Of a stretch of DNA of 64,000 nt, positions 41,771 through 52,074 are shown in pieces. Every line of letters begins with the position of its first letter. The first letter of the stretch is position 1. The position numbers were made by a program, and so were the translations under genes. The notes below the pieces were generated by a model. It was given only the letters and a program-made list of their open reading frames with translations. It searched no databases and was not told where the DNA came from. The DNA comes from Mycobacterium europaeum (lineage in GTDB: Bacteria; Actinomycetota; Actinomycetes; Mycobacteriales; Mycobacteriaceae): assembly GCF_002102155.1 (NCBI RefSeq), contig NZ_LQOU01000010.1, positions 186,001-250,000 of the forward strand, read 5' to 3'.

Positions 41771-43512
41771 CCCCCGTCTCATCCGAGGCCGTCGGCGTCG
41801 TCACCGCCGCCGCGCCAACGCATGCCGGCGTCGCCCACCCCGGCGACATCGTCGGGGCGTTCGGCCGCATCCGGCGTGACGGCGCCGGGGCATCCGGCGG
41901 CCGCTGGCGCCGCCTGCGCACGCTGCTGGTCGTCAGCGGTCCCGGGCTGATCGTGATGGTGGGGGACAACGACGCCGGCGGCGTCGCGACCTACGCTCAG
42001 GCCGGACAGAACTACGGGATGGCGCTGTTGTGGACGCTGGCGCTGCTGATTCCGGTGCTGTACGTGAACCAGGAGATGGTGCTCAGGCTCGGCGCGGTGA
42101 CCCGAGTCGGGCACGCGCGGCTCATCTTCGAGCGCTTCGGCAGGTTCTGGGGCGCGTTCAGCGTCGGTGATCTGCTGATCCTGAATGCGTTGACGATCGT
42201 CACCGAATTCATCGGTGTCGCATTGGCGCTCGGGTTCCTGGGCTGTCCCAAGGCGATCGCGATCCCGGCCGCTGCCGTGCTGCTGTTCGCGGTGGTGGCC
42301 GGCGGGTCGTTTCGCCGCTGGGAGGGGCTGATGTTCCTGCTGATCGCGGTGAACGTGCTGGTCATCCCGATGGTGCTGCTGGTGCATCCGACGGCGAAAG
42401 GGATTGCCGGCGGCCTGATTCCGCGCTTCGCGGGCGGGGTCAACTCCACCGTGCTGCTGCTGGTCATCGCGATCGTGGGCACCACGGTGGCGCCCTGGCA
42501 ACTCTTCTTCCAGCAGTCCAACGTGGTGGACAAGCGCATCACCACCCGCTGGATGGCTTACGCCCGAGCGGATCTGGTGATCGGGATCGTCGTGGTCATG
42601 GTCGGCGCGACGGCGCTGATGGCGGTCACGGCCTTCGGTCTGGCCGGCGCGGGCCACTTCACCGACGCGGGCGCGGTGGCGGCGGAGTTGTCCCGGCACC
42701 TCGGCGGCACGGTCGGGACGCTGTTCGCGATCATCCTGCTCGACGCCTCGCTGATCGGGGCGAACGCCATCGGGCTGGCCACCACCTACGCCATCGGGGA
42801 CGCGATGGGCAGGAGGCACTCCCTGCACTGGAAGATCAGCGAGGCTCCGCTGTTCTACGGCGGCTACGCCCTGCTGCTCGCGGTGTCGGCCGCGGTCGCG
42901 TTCAGCCCCGACCACATCCTGGGCCTGGTGACCCAGGGTGTGCAGGCGCTGGCCGGTGTCCTGCTGCCTTCGGCAACCGTCTTCCTCGTGCTGCTGTGCA
43001 ACGACCGGGCGTTGCTGGGCCCGTGGGCAAACAGCGCGCGGCAGAACATCGTTGCGTGGACCATCGTCTGGGCGCTGGTGCTGCTGTCGCTGGCGTTGAC
43101 GGCGACGACGTTCTTCCCGGGCCTGCCGACGTCCACCATCGAGGCGGGCCTGGCCGTCGGCGCGGCCATCGGCGTCGTCGGTGGTGCCGCCGTCATCATC
43201 GCCGGACGCCGGTACTCCGCGCTGCGCGACGCCGAAGCCGTCGTGCGGACGCTCGGAGGCGGCCTGGACCCCGACCAGGTCGATGAGCTCGACGACACCC
43301 CGACACTCACCCGCGCCGAACGCCGCGCGATCCGCCGCCAGGACCGGATGGAGTGGCAGACCCCGGGCCTTGACGGCCTGGCCCGCCCGGCCATGTCGCC
43401 GATTCGCCGGGCGGGGCTCTTCACCCTGCGGGCTTACCTGGTGCTGGCGGTCGCGCTGGTGGTCGTCAAGATCGTGCAGGCCGGTGTTGTGGGTCCGGCC
43501 TCATCACTCTGA
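41767..43512 (+). CDS. NRAMP-related divalent metal transporter, probable Mg2+ importer
   Basis: A 581-aa membrane protein with the NRAMP fold (about eleven membrane segments from residue 52). The TM1 metal motif DPGN is D69-A-G-G, and the TM6 motif MPH reads A242-P-W, so the Met that favours Mn2+ and Fe2+ over Mg2+ is missing. This is the pattern of NRAMP-related magnesium transporters. A hydrophilic segment (~485-545) with an Arg/Asp-rich linker precedes a last membrane helix, beyond the usual length. The GTG at 41767 overlaps the stop of the 69-aa gene. The upstream M-box supports a Mg2+ role. The 3' end overlaps the convergent oxidoreductase gene by nine bp. Confidence 0.85.
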   Translation: MTPVSSEAVGVVTAAAPTHAGVAHPGDIVGAFGRIRRDGAGASGGRWRRLRTLLVVSGPGLIVMVGDNDAGGVATYAQAGQNYGMALLWTLALLIPVLYVNQEMVLRLGAVTRVGHARLIFERFGRFWGAFSVGDLLILNALTIVTEFIGVALALGFLGCPKAIAIPAAAVLLFAVVAGGSFRRWEGLMFLLIAVNVLVIPMVLLVHPTAKGIAGGLIPRFAGGVNSTVLLLVIAIVGTTVAPWQLFFQQSNVVDKRITTRWMAYARADLVIGIVVVMVGATALMAVTAFGLAGAGHFTDAGAVAAELSRHLGGTVGTLFAIILLDASLIGANAIGLATTYAIGDAMGRRHSLHWKISEAPLFYGGYALLLAVSAAVAFSPDHILGLVTQGVQALAGVLLPSATVFLVLLCNDRALLGPWANSARQNIVAWTIVWALVLLSLALTATTFFPGLPTSTIEAGLAVGAAIGVVGGAAVIIAGRRYSALRDAEAVVRTLGGGLDPDQVDELDDTPTLTRAERRAIRRQDRMEWQTPGLDGLARPAMSPIRRAGLFTLRAYLVLAVALVVVKIVQAGVVGPASSL

Positions 43513-44448
43513 ATCATTCGGCAGCAGAACGATTTTGCCGCGGGTGTGTCGCTTCTCCAATTCTGCGAAGGCATCGGCGACCCGATCCAGCGGGTACGTG
43601 GCCGCGACCTCGAAATCGAGAGTGCCGTCGACGACGAGCCCGGCCATTTCGGCCAGCACCTCCGGCGTCGACGCCTCGGCGCTGCCTTCGGTCTTGGCGC
43701 CGACTTCGCCGGCCTTCTGGAACGAGATGATCGTGTCGATTCGGTCGGGCGCGACGCCCAGGTCGACGGCGAGCTGCACGTAGTCGGGCCCGAAAAGGTC
43801 GATGAACGCGTCGATCCCGGTTGGCGCCGCCTCGCGCAGCCGGTCGGCCAGCCCGTCGCCATAGGGAACCGGGGTGACGCCGTGGGCGCGCAGCCAGTCG
43901 GCGTTGGCGGGTCCGGCGATGCCGAGCACCCGTGCCTTCCGCAGCGCCAGGAGTTGCACGACGAGGCTGCCCACGCCGCCGGCCGCCGCCGAGACGGCGA
44001 CCGTCTCCCCGGGTAGCGGTGCCACCGCCCGGACGGCCGCGTACGCGGTCACACCGACGACGTACAGGGAGCCGGCGACCTCCCAGCTGAGTTGAGCCGG
44101 TTTGGGAATCAGCTGGCCGACCGGGACCGCGGCATGGCTGGCGTGACTGGACCGGCGGAAGCTGAACCCCAAAACCTGGTCGCCCACCGAGAATTCGGTC
44201 ACACCGGGGCCCACCGCGGTCACGATCCCGGCCAGGTCGCTGCCCTCGCCGGACGGAAAGGTGGCGGGGAACATCTCGTGCACGGCGCCGGTGCGGATGG
44301 CGGCCTCGCCGGGGTTGATTCCGGCTGCGCGGACCTCGACGACCACCTCGCCGGGCCCCGGGACGGGCATGTCGACGTCGGCCACGTACAACACCTCGCG
44401 GCCCCCGTACCGGTCGAACCGTACGGCGCGTGCCCCCGCAGCCGCCAT
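43504..44448 (-). CDS. NADP-dependent zinc-free MDR oxidoreductase (quinone oxidoreductase type)
   Basis: A 314-aa medium-chain dehydrogenase/reductase: RFDRYGGREVLYVADVDMP and EVRAAGINPGEAAIRTG at the N terminus, the cofactor motif AAAGGVGSLVVQLL, and no catalytic zinc Cys cluster. Members reduce quinones or enones. The ATG at 44448 follows GGAGGAG on the minus strand, which decides the start. It is 68 bp downstream of the end of the car gene on the same strand, so it may be read through from car. Confidence 0.85.
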   Translation of the reverse strand: MAAAGARAVRFDRYGGREVLYVADVDMPVPGPGEVVVEVRAAGINPGEAAIRTGAVHEMFPATFPSGEGSDLAGIVTAVGPGVTEFSVGDQVLGFSFRRSSHASHAAVPVGQLIPKPAQLSWEVAGSLYVVGVTAYAAVRAVAPLPGETVAVSAAAGGVGSLVVQLLALRKARVLGIAGPANADWLRAHGVTPVPYGDGLADRLREAAPTGIDAFIDLFGPDYVQLAVDLGVAPDRIDTIISFQKAGEVGAKTEGSAEASTPEVLAEMAGLVVDGTLDFEVAATYPLDRVADAFAELEKRHTRGKIVLLPNDSE

Positions 44449-44516
44449 GTCGATCTCCTCCCCGTCGCGACCATGCAGTCTCCCCGCCAGCATAGGCATC
44501 CCGAATGGGTGCCCGG

Positions 44517-47500
44517 CTACAACAGACCGAGCAACCGCAGATCGAGAACGTACTTGGCGATCAAGTCCGCCGACAGGTGCGGGATGTCGTGGTCCGCACC
44601 GAGTTTGGCGGTCCGGACCGCGCCGCGGAAGGCGTCGGTCGGGGCCGGTGCGCCGCGCAGCGGTCGCTCCGGTTTCCGGTAGGCGTCCAGCAACGGCAGC
44701 GCCGAGAGTTGGCGCTGCCGGTCCGGCAGCGCCCGCAGCGCCGTGCCGAACCGTCCGAGCCACTCGTCGTAATCCTCGATGCGCCGGATGTCGTGGCCGT
44801 CGGCGACCAGCCAATCCACGAACACGTCCAGGGAGATGCCGTCGTCGTGCGGGTTCATCACGTCATAGGAGCGAAACGTCCCGGTGGCCGCCGCATCGTC
44901 GGCGACGGTTGCGATCTGCTCGCCGAGCGCGGTCACCGCTTCGGCCACGAAGTCGGCGGGCAGCCCGTCGTAATGGGCGACGGCGCGGCCGCCGGTGTCG
45001 GTGGCCTCGTAGAAGGACGCCGGCGCGATGCCGGTGACCAGCAAGCTGAAGATCAAGCGGGTGAACGCATCCGGGACGTTGAGCTGGCCGGCGTAGCGGC
45101 TGTGGGCGAGGATCATGTCGGACCGGAAGACGGCGACGGGCAGCCCGCACAGGTCATGTGCCTCCCGCAGGAGCACCTCGCCGGCCCACTTGCTGTTGGC
45201 GTACCCGTTGGCGTAGCCGTTGTCGATCGGCCGAACCGCGCTGATGGCGCGGATGTCGCCGTCCTCGGCGAACTCGGCCACCGACATGGCCACCGCCACG
45301 GTGGACAGATAGTTCACCGGCTTGACGCGTTCGGTGATAGCCAGGCGGATAATCTCGGCGGTGCCAACGACATTGGGACCGAACAATTGGTCGTAGGGCA
45401 GGACGTGGTTGACCAGCGCCGCCGGGTGGACGATCAGGTCCACGCCGCGGGCCAGCGAGTCCCATGTTGCCGGGTCCAGCCCCAGGTTCGGCTCGCCGAT
45501 GTCGCCCGCGATCACCTCGAGATGGTCGGCCGCCAGCTCGCGGAACCGCTCGAGCAGCCGCGGGTCGCCGCTGCGGTAGACGCCCTCCAGCCGCTCGGCG
45601 GCCGCCGCGGCGTCCGCGCCGCGGACGATGCAGACGAGCTTTCCGCCCGTCTCGGCGAGCCGCTCCAGCCATTCCAGGCACAGGAATCGGCCGAGGTAGC
45701 CGTTGGCGCCGGTCAGCAGGACGGTGTGCGACGTGCCGGTGGCGCAGGGCAGCCCGGCCGCCGCGGCAAGAGTTTTCGCGTCGATGAATTTGTCCAGGGT
45801 GAGGTCGGCCGCGCGGACCTCGGTGGCGTCGCGCCCGTGCACCGTCGCGAACGTCGGCCGCCGCGACCCCGAACGACGCTCGGCGGCAACGTATTCCGCG
45901 AGCTGGCTGAGGGTGGTGGCCGGGCCGGTGATCATGCCCACCGGGACCTCGACGTCGAAGATGTCCTGCAGCAGATTGGAGAAGGTCAGGGCCGACAGGG
46001 AATCTCCGCCGAGTTCGATGAACAACGCGCCGGGGTCCGGCGGCCCGCCCGCCAGGCCGAGCAGAGCTTCGGCGGCGCTCACCAGCGTGTCGATCACCGG
46101 GCGGTCGGCCGCCCCGTCGCGCAGCGCCCGCAGCTCGGTGGCCCGGTTGGCCGCCAGGTCCGCGTACAACCGCTCGAGCCGTTCGCCGTAGTGCTCCTTG
46201 AGCTTGGGTCGCAGCAGCTTGCCCACCCCGGACAGCAGCCCGTTGTCCTCGCTGAACGGATCGGCCTCGACGAGGAAGTCGACCGGCACCTCGTAGGACT
46301 GGAGCTCGGCGAGTTTGCCTGACTGGCGCAGGGATTCGCCCAGGGCCGCCCTGAGCCCCCCGGGATCGCCGGCGAACCTCTCCAGCGCGTCGGCGGTCGG
46401 CACGATGACGGCCAGCAGGTAGGGTCGTTCGCTGTTGCCGTAGACGAAGATCTGGCGGATCAGCGCCGCGCTGCTGAACACCGCCTCCAGGCGCGCGACG
46501 GCCACGAATTCACCCTGCGCGAGCTTCAATACGTTGTTGCGGCGGTCGACGTAGGCGAGCCGGTCCGGCTCCAGTTCGGCCATCACGTCCCCGGTCCGGT
46601 AATAGCCCTGCGCGTCGAAGGCATTGGCGGTGACGTCCGGGCGTTTGAAGTATCCGGGCGTGGCGGTCAGCGACTTGACCAGCAGCTCGCCGCGCGGGAA
46701 GGGTTTGTCGGTAAGGAAGTAACCGAGTTCCGGGACGTCCACGAGCTTGTAGTCCAAAACCGGGGGGCGGGCGATCCTGCCGTCCTTGGTCACCATCCCC
46801 ACCTCGGTCAAGCCGTAGCCGTCGAGCACGTGTACGCCCAGGCAGGTCTCGACGAAGCTTCGCATCTCGGCGGCCAGGGGCGCCGTGCCGCAGAAGGCGG
46901 TGACGATGCGCCCACCCAATACCTGCTCGCGCAGCTCGGTGCGCGCCTCGGCCGCGGCGGATTCCGGGTCGACGCCCCGGGAGACGCGCCGGTCCACCGC
47001 GCTCTGATAACGCTGGTAGAGCATCTCCGCCACCCGCGGCACCAGCCCCATCTCGGTGGGGCGCACCAGGTTCCAGTCGTCGAACAGCGTCGACAGGTCG
47101 CTCTCGGGAACGAAGTAGCTGGTGCCGCCCGCCTGGAACGCGGTCGACAGCGGTATCCGGCCGCCGAGGTGATTGAGCGGCATGAAGTTGACGTTCAGCA
47201 CGGGCGTGTCCGCGAACTCGGGCATCAGCTCGTTGGTCCACAGCTTGCACAGCATGCGCTCGGTGTACATGGCGCCCTTGGGCAGTCCGGTGCTGCCCGA
47301 CGTGTACATGATCATGGCCAGGCGTTCGTCGGTGCCGCCGGTGTAGGCCGGCTCGAGCGGCAGGGTGCGGCCGCGCCCGATCAGCTCGTCGAACGTCTCG
47401 ACCGTCACCGTCATCCCCGCGGCGGACAGCGTCGCCCGCGCGCGCTCCACAGCCTCACGCTGATCGTCGATGCGCGGGGAGTAGTCGAAAACCACCAAGC

Positions 47501-48098
47501 GCCGCAACGACGCGCTGCCCAGCGCCGCCTCGACGGCGAGGTCGAGGTAACCGGCGCCCGCCGCGAGCACCCGCGGCTCGACCTCGGTCACGATCGGCCG
47601 CAACCGGGACGCCGCCGCGTTGTGCTGCAGCGGCACCGCCACCAGCCCGAGATACCCGCAGACCAGGTCGAGCGTCAGGTACTCGGCGCTGGCGAAACCG
47701 ACTGTGGCGACGAAATCTCCAGGGGCCACCGGATTCGTGGCGTCGCCGCGCCAGGCGCTGGCAATCGCCCCGACGTTCGCCCAGAGCTCGCGGTAGGTCA
47801 GGGTGTCGAACCGGGGAAGCAACTGCGCGGTGGTGCGGCCGGTCGCGGAGTCGGTGACCAGCGAACGTGCCCGCCAGCCCAGTGCCGCACGGTCGGCGTA
47901 GCCCTCGACGAAGGTTCGCAGGATCTCTGGCAGGCGAAGCCCCGGCTCACGCGCCGTCTGTTGGACCGAGGCGTCCGGCTTGGTGGTGCGGAACTGTTCG
48001 TCGACGGCGTCGAGGTGACGGATGCGGTCGGCCACGTGTTGCCGCGCCGAACCGCTCGAATCCGCAACGGCTGACTCTTGCTTCGCATCACCGGTCAT
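44517..48098 (-). CDS. car: carboxylic acid reductase (adenylation-carrier-reductase)
   Basis: A 1193-aa three-domain enzyme. Adenylation domain at ~1-640 ([36 protein letters not shown]), carrier domain with S700 in LGGDSLSAL as the phosphopantetheine site, and an extended-SDR reductase from ~790 ([13 protein letters not shown]; active-site [10 protein letters not shown]). It turns aromatic or fatty acids into aldehydes with ATP and NADPH and needs a phosphopantetheinyl transferase. M. tuberculosis FadD9 is the same type. The ATG at 48098 follows GGGAGG. A CRP-type site lies 71 bp upstream. Confidence 0.95.
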   Translation of the reverse strand: MTGDAKQESAVADSSGSARQHVADRIRHLDAVDEQFRTTKPDASVQQTAREPGLRLPEILRTFVEGYADRAALGWRARSLVTDSATGRTTAQLLPRFDTLTYRELWANVGAIASAWRGDATNPVAPGDFVATVGFASAEYLTLDLVCGYLGLVAVPLQHNAAASRLRPIVTEVEPRVLAAGAGYLDLAVEAALGSASLRRLVVFDYSPRIDDQREAVERARATLSAAGMTVTVETFDELIGRGRTLPLEPAYTGGTDERLAMIMYTSGSTGLPKGAMYTERMLCKLWTNELMPEFADTPVLNVNFMPLNHLGGRIPLSTAFQAGGTSYFVPESDLSTLFDDWNLVRPTEMGLVPRVAEMLYQRYQSAVDRRVSRGVDPESAAAEARTELREQVLGGRIVTAFCGTAPLAAEMRSFVETCLGVHVLDGYGLTEVGMVTKDGRIARPPVLDYKLVDVPELGYFLTDKPFPRGELLVKSLTATPGYFKRPDVTANAFDAQGYYRTGDVMAELEPDRLAYVDRRNNVLKLAQGEFVAVARLEAVFSSAALIRQIFVYGNSERPYLLAVIVPTADALERFAGDPGGLRAALGESLRQSGKLAELQSYEVPVDFLVEADPFSEDNGLLSGVGKLLRPKLKEHYGERLERLYADLAANRATELRALRDGAADRPVIDTLVSAAEALLGLAGGPPDPGALFIELGGDSLSALTFSNLLQDIFDVEVPVGMITGPATTLSQLAEYVAAERRSGSRRPTFATVHGRDATEVRAADLTLDKFIDAKTLAAAAGLPCATGTSHTVLLTGANGYLGRFLCLEWLERLAETGGKLVCIVRGADAAAAAERLEGVYRSGDPRLLERFRELAADHLEVIAGDIGEPNLGLDPATWDSLARGVDLIVHPAALVNHVLPYDQLFGPNVVGTAEIIRLAITERVKPVNYLSTVAVAMSVAEFAEDGDIRAISAVRPIDNGYANGYANSKWAGEVLLREAHDLCGLPVAVFRSDMILAHSRYAGQLNVPDAFTRLIFSLLVTGIAPASFYEATDTGGRAVAHYDGLPADFVAEAVTALGEQIATVADDAAATGTFRSYDVMNPHDDGISLDVFVDWLVADGHDIRRIEDYDEWLGRFGTALRALPDRQRQLSALPLLDAYRKPERPLRGAPAPTDAFRGAVRTAKLGADHDIPHLSADLIAKYVLDLRLLGLL

Positions 48099-48168
48099 CG
48101 CCAGCCTCCCGTTCGGATCCTCGTCTACCGAGAACTCACCGCCGCGGGCCGGTCTTCCGTTCAAGCGT

Positions 48169-48184
48169 TGTGACCGTCGTCACA
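48169..48184. promoter_or_regulatory. CRP/cAMP-receptor-type binding site
   Basis: TGTGA-CCGTCG-TCACA, a perfect match to the TGTGA-N6-TCACA consensus of mycobacterial CRP (Rv3676 type). Its right-hand arm extends to TGTGAC/GTCACA. It lies 71 bp before the car start codon and past the 3' end of ldtA, so car is the probable target. Confidence 0.65.
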
Positions 48185-48231
48185 CGGGGCTCGACCGCGC
48201 CGCGGCGGGTGTGAGCGGCGCGGGTCCGCAA

Positions 48232-48987
48232 TCAGGCGACGACTTGAATGGGATCGCCGACGTTCACCTGGTTGAAGTACCAGGCGGCGTTGTCGGGACT
48301 CAGGTTGATGCACCCATGACTCACGTTGGCGTAGCCCTGGGAGTCGACCGACCAGGGCGCCGAGTGCACGTAGACGCCGCTCCAGGTGACGCGCACGGCG
48401 TATTGGGCGGTGATCTTGTATCCCTCGGGCGAGCTGAGCGGGATGCCGATGGTCCGCGAGTCCATGACGACGGTGCGCTGCTTCTCCAGGGCCGTGAAAT
48501 TGCCGATCGGCGTGGGCCGGCTGGGCTTGCCCATCGAGGCCGGCATGGTGCGCAGCACCTCGCCGTTACGGCTGACGGTGAAGGTGTGCGCGGAGATGCT
48601 GGCGACGCCCAGTAACGCGTCTCCGGTGTCGAAGCCCGTCGTCAGGGCCTGAACGCCGACCGAGACGTGGGTGTGGGCGGGCCAGTACCGGTTGGGCGCC
48701 CACTGCACAACGTTGTTCTCGACCCACTCGAAGTGTCCGGGCGTGTTGCTCGGCGAGGCGACGTGGATGGACCGCTCGGCGGCGGCGCGATCGCCGACCG
48801 GCGCGGTGAACGTCACCACGACCGGATGTGCGACGCCCACCACCGCGCCGTCAGCCGGCAAAACCGAGGCGACCGAGGGGGCGGGTTGCGGCGCCGGGAC
48901 GGAAGCGTGGCTGCGACCGGTCGATCCGATGAGCACCATCGCCGTGATCGCGACCATAACAAATAGATAACGAACACCTCGACGCAT
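48232..48987 (-). CDS. ldtA: L,D-transpeptidase LdtA (LdtMt1 type)
   Basis: A 251-aa secreted peptidoglycan cross-linking enzyme. An N-terminal signal/anchor (GVRYLFVMVAITAMVLIG) precedes one Ig-like domain (~45-120) and a YkuD catalytic domain with SHGCINLS; the catalytic Cys is residue 226, the same number as in LdtMt1, which supports the ATG at 48987 as start (the frame is open to a GTG at 49020). It makes 3-3 cross-links between peptide stems and is a carbapenem target. Divergent from oxyS. Confidence 0.95.
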   Translation of the reverse strand: MRRGVRYLFVMVAITAMVLIGSTGRSHASVPAPQPAPSVASVLPADGAVVGVAHPVVVTFTAPVGDRAAAERSIHVASPSNTPGHFEWVENNVVQWAPNRYWPAHTHVSVGVQALTTGFDTGDALLGVASISAHTFTVSRNGEVLRTMPASMGKPSRPTPIGNFTALEKQRTVVMDSRTIGIPLSSPEGYKITAQYAVRVTWSGVYVHSAPWSVDSQGYANVSHGCINLSPDNAAWYFNQVNVGDPIQVVA

Positions 48988-49058
48988 AGCGCCCGCCCTT
49001 CGAGATGGTGCGATTACCACGACGGTATTCTACCGGCTGTTCCCGCACGCCCTTTTCA

Positions 49059-49070
49059 GCAAACGTTTGC
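49059..49070. promoter_or_regulatory. palindrome in the ldtA-oxyS gap, candidate OxyS site
   Basis: GCAAACGTTTGC is a perfect 12-bp palindrome in the 203-bp divergent gap, 72 bp from ldtA and 121 bp from oxyS. LysR regulators usually bind dyads in such gaps and control themselves; the link to OxyS is inference. Confidence 0.4.
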
Positions 49071-49190
49071 CGGTTCGCCGGTGAGGGCGACGGCCCGGGA
49101 ATGGGTCGGTGGTGGATCGGCTCGCCGGACTGGCTGGCGTGCCGGCGAGACGCTAGCCTCAGCGAAACTTTGTGGGCCGAGGAGGTGCGG

Positions 49191-50123
49191 GTGCTCTTCC
49201 GACAATTGGAGTATTTCGTTGCGGTCGCGCAGGAGCGCCACTTCGCCCGCGCCGCCGAGAAGTGCTTCGTGTCCCAACCCGCGTTGTCCGCGGCGATCGC
49301 CAAGCTGGAGCGCGAATTGAACGTCACGCTGATCAATCGCGGGCACAGCTTCGAGGGCCTCACACCCGAAGGGGAGCGGTTGGTGGTGTGGGCCAGGCGG
49401 ATTCTCGCCGAGCACGACGCCTTCAAGGCCGAGGTGCACGCGGTGCGATCGGGCATCACCGGCATGCTGCGCCTCGGCACCGTGCCCACCGCGTCCACGA
49501 CGGCCTCCCTGGTGCTCTCGGCGTTCTGCTCGGCGCACCCGTTGGCGAAGGTGCACATCTCGTCCCGGCTGGCGGGCACCGAACTGTACCGGCGCCTCCG
49601 CGAATTCGAACTGGATGCCGCGATCGTGCACGTGGCGCCCGACGAGGCCCATGACATGAACCTCGTGCCGCTGTACCAGGAGCACTACGTGCTGTTGTCG
49701 CCCGCGGACATGTTGGGGTCCGCCGCGCCGACGATGACCTGGCCGGAGGCCGCGCAATTGCCGCTGGCGCTGCTCACCCCTGACATGCGGGATCGCCAGA
49801 TCATCGACAAAGCCTTCGCCGACCACGCCATCGAAGTTGCCCCGCAGGTCGAAACCGACTCCGTCGCCTCGTTACTCGCTCAGGTCGCCGCGGGGAGTTG
49901 GGCGTGCATCGTGCCGCACACCTGGTTGTGGACGTCGCCGCTGGGTCCGGAGGTCCGCGCGGTGGAAATGGTTGATCCGGTGCTCAAGGCCGACATCGTC
50001 CTGGCCACCAATTCCGCCGGCCCGGGTTCACCGATCGCCCGCGCGCTGGCGGCCTCCGCCGAGGGGTTGTCGCTGAACGAGTTCTTCGACGTGCAGCTGT
50101 CGCGAATCACGCACCGGCGCTGA
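49191..50123 (+). CDS. oxyS: LysR family regulator OxyS
   Basis: A 310-aa LysR-type protein: winged helix at residues 1-60 (LFRQLEYFVAVAQERHFARAAEKCFVSQPALSAA in two helices) and an effector domain from ~90. The GTG at 49191 is preceded by GGAGG and puts the helix-turn-helix at the extreme N terminus, as usual. OxyS of M. tuberculosis (Rv0117) is linked to oxidative-stress response. The C-terminal end overlaps the convergent oxcA gene by 17 bp. Confidence 0.9.
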   Translation: MLFRQLEYFVAVAQERHFARAAEKCFVSQPALSAAIAKLERELNVTLINRGHSFEGLTPEGERLVVWARRILAEHDAFKAEVHAVRSGITGMLRLGTVPTASTTASLVLSAFCSAHPLAKVHISSRLAGTELYRRLREFELDAAIVHVAPDEAHDMNLVPLYQEHYVLLSPADMLGSAAPTMTWPEAAQLPLALLTPDMRDRQIIDKAFADHAIEVAPQVETDSVASLLAQVAAGSWACIVPHTWLWTSPLGPEVRAVEMVDPVLKADIVLATNSAGPGSPIARALAASAEGLSLNEFFDVQLSRITHRR

Positions 50124-51819
50124 CCTTTCCGGTCGCGGCCGCGCTGGTCGGGTTCAGGTTCGCCAGATGCCCGCTCTCCACTCCCGCCGCGGGGTCGAGC
50201 TCGCAGTCGATGATCGACGGGCTCCGGGAGTCGATCGCCTCCGCCAGCGCCGAGCACAGTTCCGCAGGGGTGGTGACGTGATATCCCTTGCCGCCGAAGG
50301 CCTCCGCGATCAGCTCGTGGTGCGCCCGGGCGTTCAGCACGGTGGGAGCCGGGTCCGCTCCGTTGGAGGATTCGTCCCCCCGGTAGACGCCGCCGTTGTT
50401 GAGAATGACCACGGTCACCGGAAGCCGGTAGCGGCAGATCGTCTCGACTTCCATGCCGCTGAAGCCGAATGCGCTGTCACCCTCGATCGCGACGACGGGC
50501 CGGCCCGTTTCGACGGCGGCGGCGATGGCGTAACCCATGCCGATGCCCATGACACCCCAGGTTCCCGTGTCCAGCCGGTGCCGCGGCACCTCCATGCCGA
50601 TCACGTTGCGGGCCAGGTCAAGCGCGTTGGCTCCCTCGTTGACCACGTACACGTCCGGGTTCTCCTGCAGCACCGCCCGAACCGCCGCGAGCGCGTTGTA
50701 GAACCGCATGGGATGAGCGTCCTCGGCCAGGCGCTCGCGCATCTTGGCGTCGTTGCGGGCCGCGCGCTCGGCCAGCTCCGCGGTCCATTCCGTGGGCACC
50801 CTGATGGGCTGGGCGCCCACTGCGTCGCGCAGCGCCGACATCACCGAGCCGATGTCGCCGACCAGGGGCGCGGCGATCGGCTGATTGCTGTCGAATTCCG
50901 AGGGCGCGATGTCGACCTGCACGAACTTGGCGTCGGCGGACCACTGCGGCGAATCCCCGTGGTCCAGCAGCCAGTTCAGCCGGGCGCCGACGAGCAGGAC
51001 CACGTCCGCCCGGGCGATCGCCAGGGACCGCGCGGCCGCCGCGGACTGCGGGTGGGAGTCGGGCAGCAGCCCCTTGGCCATCGACATCGGCAGGAACGGA
51101 ATCCCGGTGGCCTCGACGAACTCGCGAATCACGGTGTCGGCCTGGGCGTATGCGGCGCCCTTGCCGAGCACGATCAACGGTCGCCGCGCCTGGGCCAGCA
51201 TCTGCAGCGCGCGTTCGACCGCCTCGGGCGCCGGCAGCTGCCGGGGTGCCGGGTCGACGATCCGCCAGATTGTGTCCGCGGCCGCCGCGGCGTCCAGCGC
51301 TTGCCCCAACACGTCACCGGGGATGTCGAGGTAGACGCCGCCGGGACGGCCGGAGATCGCGGTGCGCACGGCACGCGCGACGCCGCGCCCGATGTCCTCG
51401 ACCCGGCCGATCCGATAGGCCGCCTTCGCGAACGGCCGTGCGGCGTTGAGCTGGTCGATGTCCTGATAGTCGCCGCGCTGCAGATCGACCAGCGCCCGGT
51501 TGCTGGACCCCGAGATCTGGATCATCGGGAAGCAGTTCACGGTGGCGTTGGCCAGCGCGGGCAACCCGTTGAGGAACCCGGGCCCGGACGTCGTCAGGCA
51601 CACGCCCGGCCGGCGGGTCAGGAATCCGGCGGCGGCCGCGGCATTGCCGGCCGAGGTCTCCTGGCGGAAGCCGATGTAGCGGATTCCGGACGCCTGCGCG
51701 ACGCGGGCCAGGTCGGTGATCGGGATGCCGACGATCCCGTAGATGGTGTCGACGTCGTTGGCCTTGAGCGCGTCCACCACCAGATGGAAGCCGTCGATCA
51801 AACGCGTGGACCCGGTCAT
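50107..51819 (-). CDS. oxcA: ThDP-dependent enzyme, probable oxalyl-CoA decarboxylase OxcA
   Basis: A 570-aa thiamine-diphosphate enzyme. The N-terminal PYR domain carries the catalytic Glu region (GFRQETSAGNAAAA), and the C-terminal PP domain carries the ThDP/Mg motif (EGDSAFGFSGMEVETICRYRLPVTVVILNN reads as GDS-N26-NN). The order and length fit oxalyl-CoA decarboxylase, which removes CO2 from oxalyl-CoA; oxalate use also needs a formyl-CoA transferase. The ATG at 51819 is chosen over an Arg-rich upstream frame. Divergent from fadD7. Confidence 0.85.
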   Translation of the reverse strand: MTGSTRLIDGFHLVVDALKANDVDTIYGIVGIPITDLARVAQASGIRYIGFRQETSAGNAAAAAGFLTRRPGVCLTTSGPGFLNGLPALANATVNCFPMIQISGSSNRALVDLQRGDYQDIDQLNAARPFAKAAYRIGRVEDIGRGVARAVRTAISGRPGGVYLDIPGDVLGQALDAAAAADTIWRIVDPAPRQLPAPEAVERALQMLAQARRPLIVLGKGAAYAQADTVIREFVEATGIPFLPMSMAKGLLPDSHPQSAAAARSLAIARADVVLLVGARLNWLLDHGDSPQWSADAKFVQVDIAPSEFDSNQPIAAPLVGDIGSVMSALRDAVGAQPIRVPTEWTAELAERAARNDAKMRERLAEDAHPMRFYNALAAVRAVLQENPDVYVVNEGANALDLARNVIGMEVPRHRLDTGTWGVMGIGMGYAIAAAVETGRPVVAIEGDSAFGFSGMEVETICRYRLPVTVVILNNGGVYRGDESSNGADPAPTVLNARAHHELIAEAFGGKGYHVTTPAELCSALAEAIDSRSPSIIDCELDPAAGVESGHLANLNPTSAAATGKVSAGA

Positions 51820-52074
51820 GGGGCGACTCCTCGTGTGTGTTTCCGCTGAAGTAAAGGCTCGGCCCATACTCTGACGCGGCCACCCGCCGGTTGTCCAAGA
51901 CCGAACCGCTATGCAGCGATTCACGCCGTCTATCGGCGCTGGCAGCGGCGGCCCGGCGGCGTCGATAGCCAACGGTTATCGGTCGTGAGCGAACCACTAT
52001 TGGACGAGCGGCAACGCCACCGGGCATGGTTCGAGCAGGATGTTGTCGAGACAATGACGAAAGGGAGCGCGGCG

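Noticed and set aside
41767..43512. Calling the transporter MntH (manganese)
   Set aside because: The TM6 Met and the Asn of DPGN are both replaced, and the gene is under a Mg2+ riboswitch, so the symbol would mislead.
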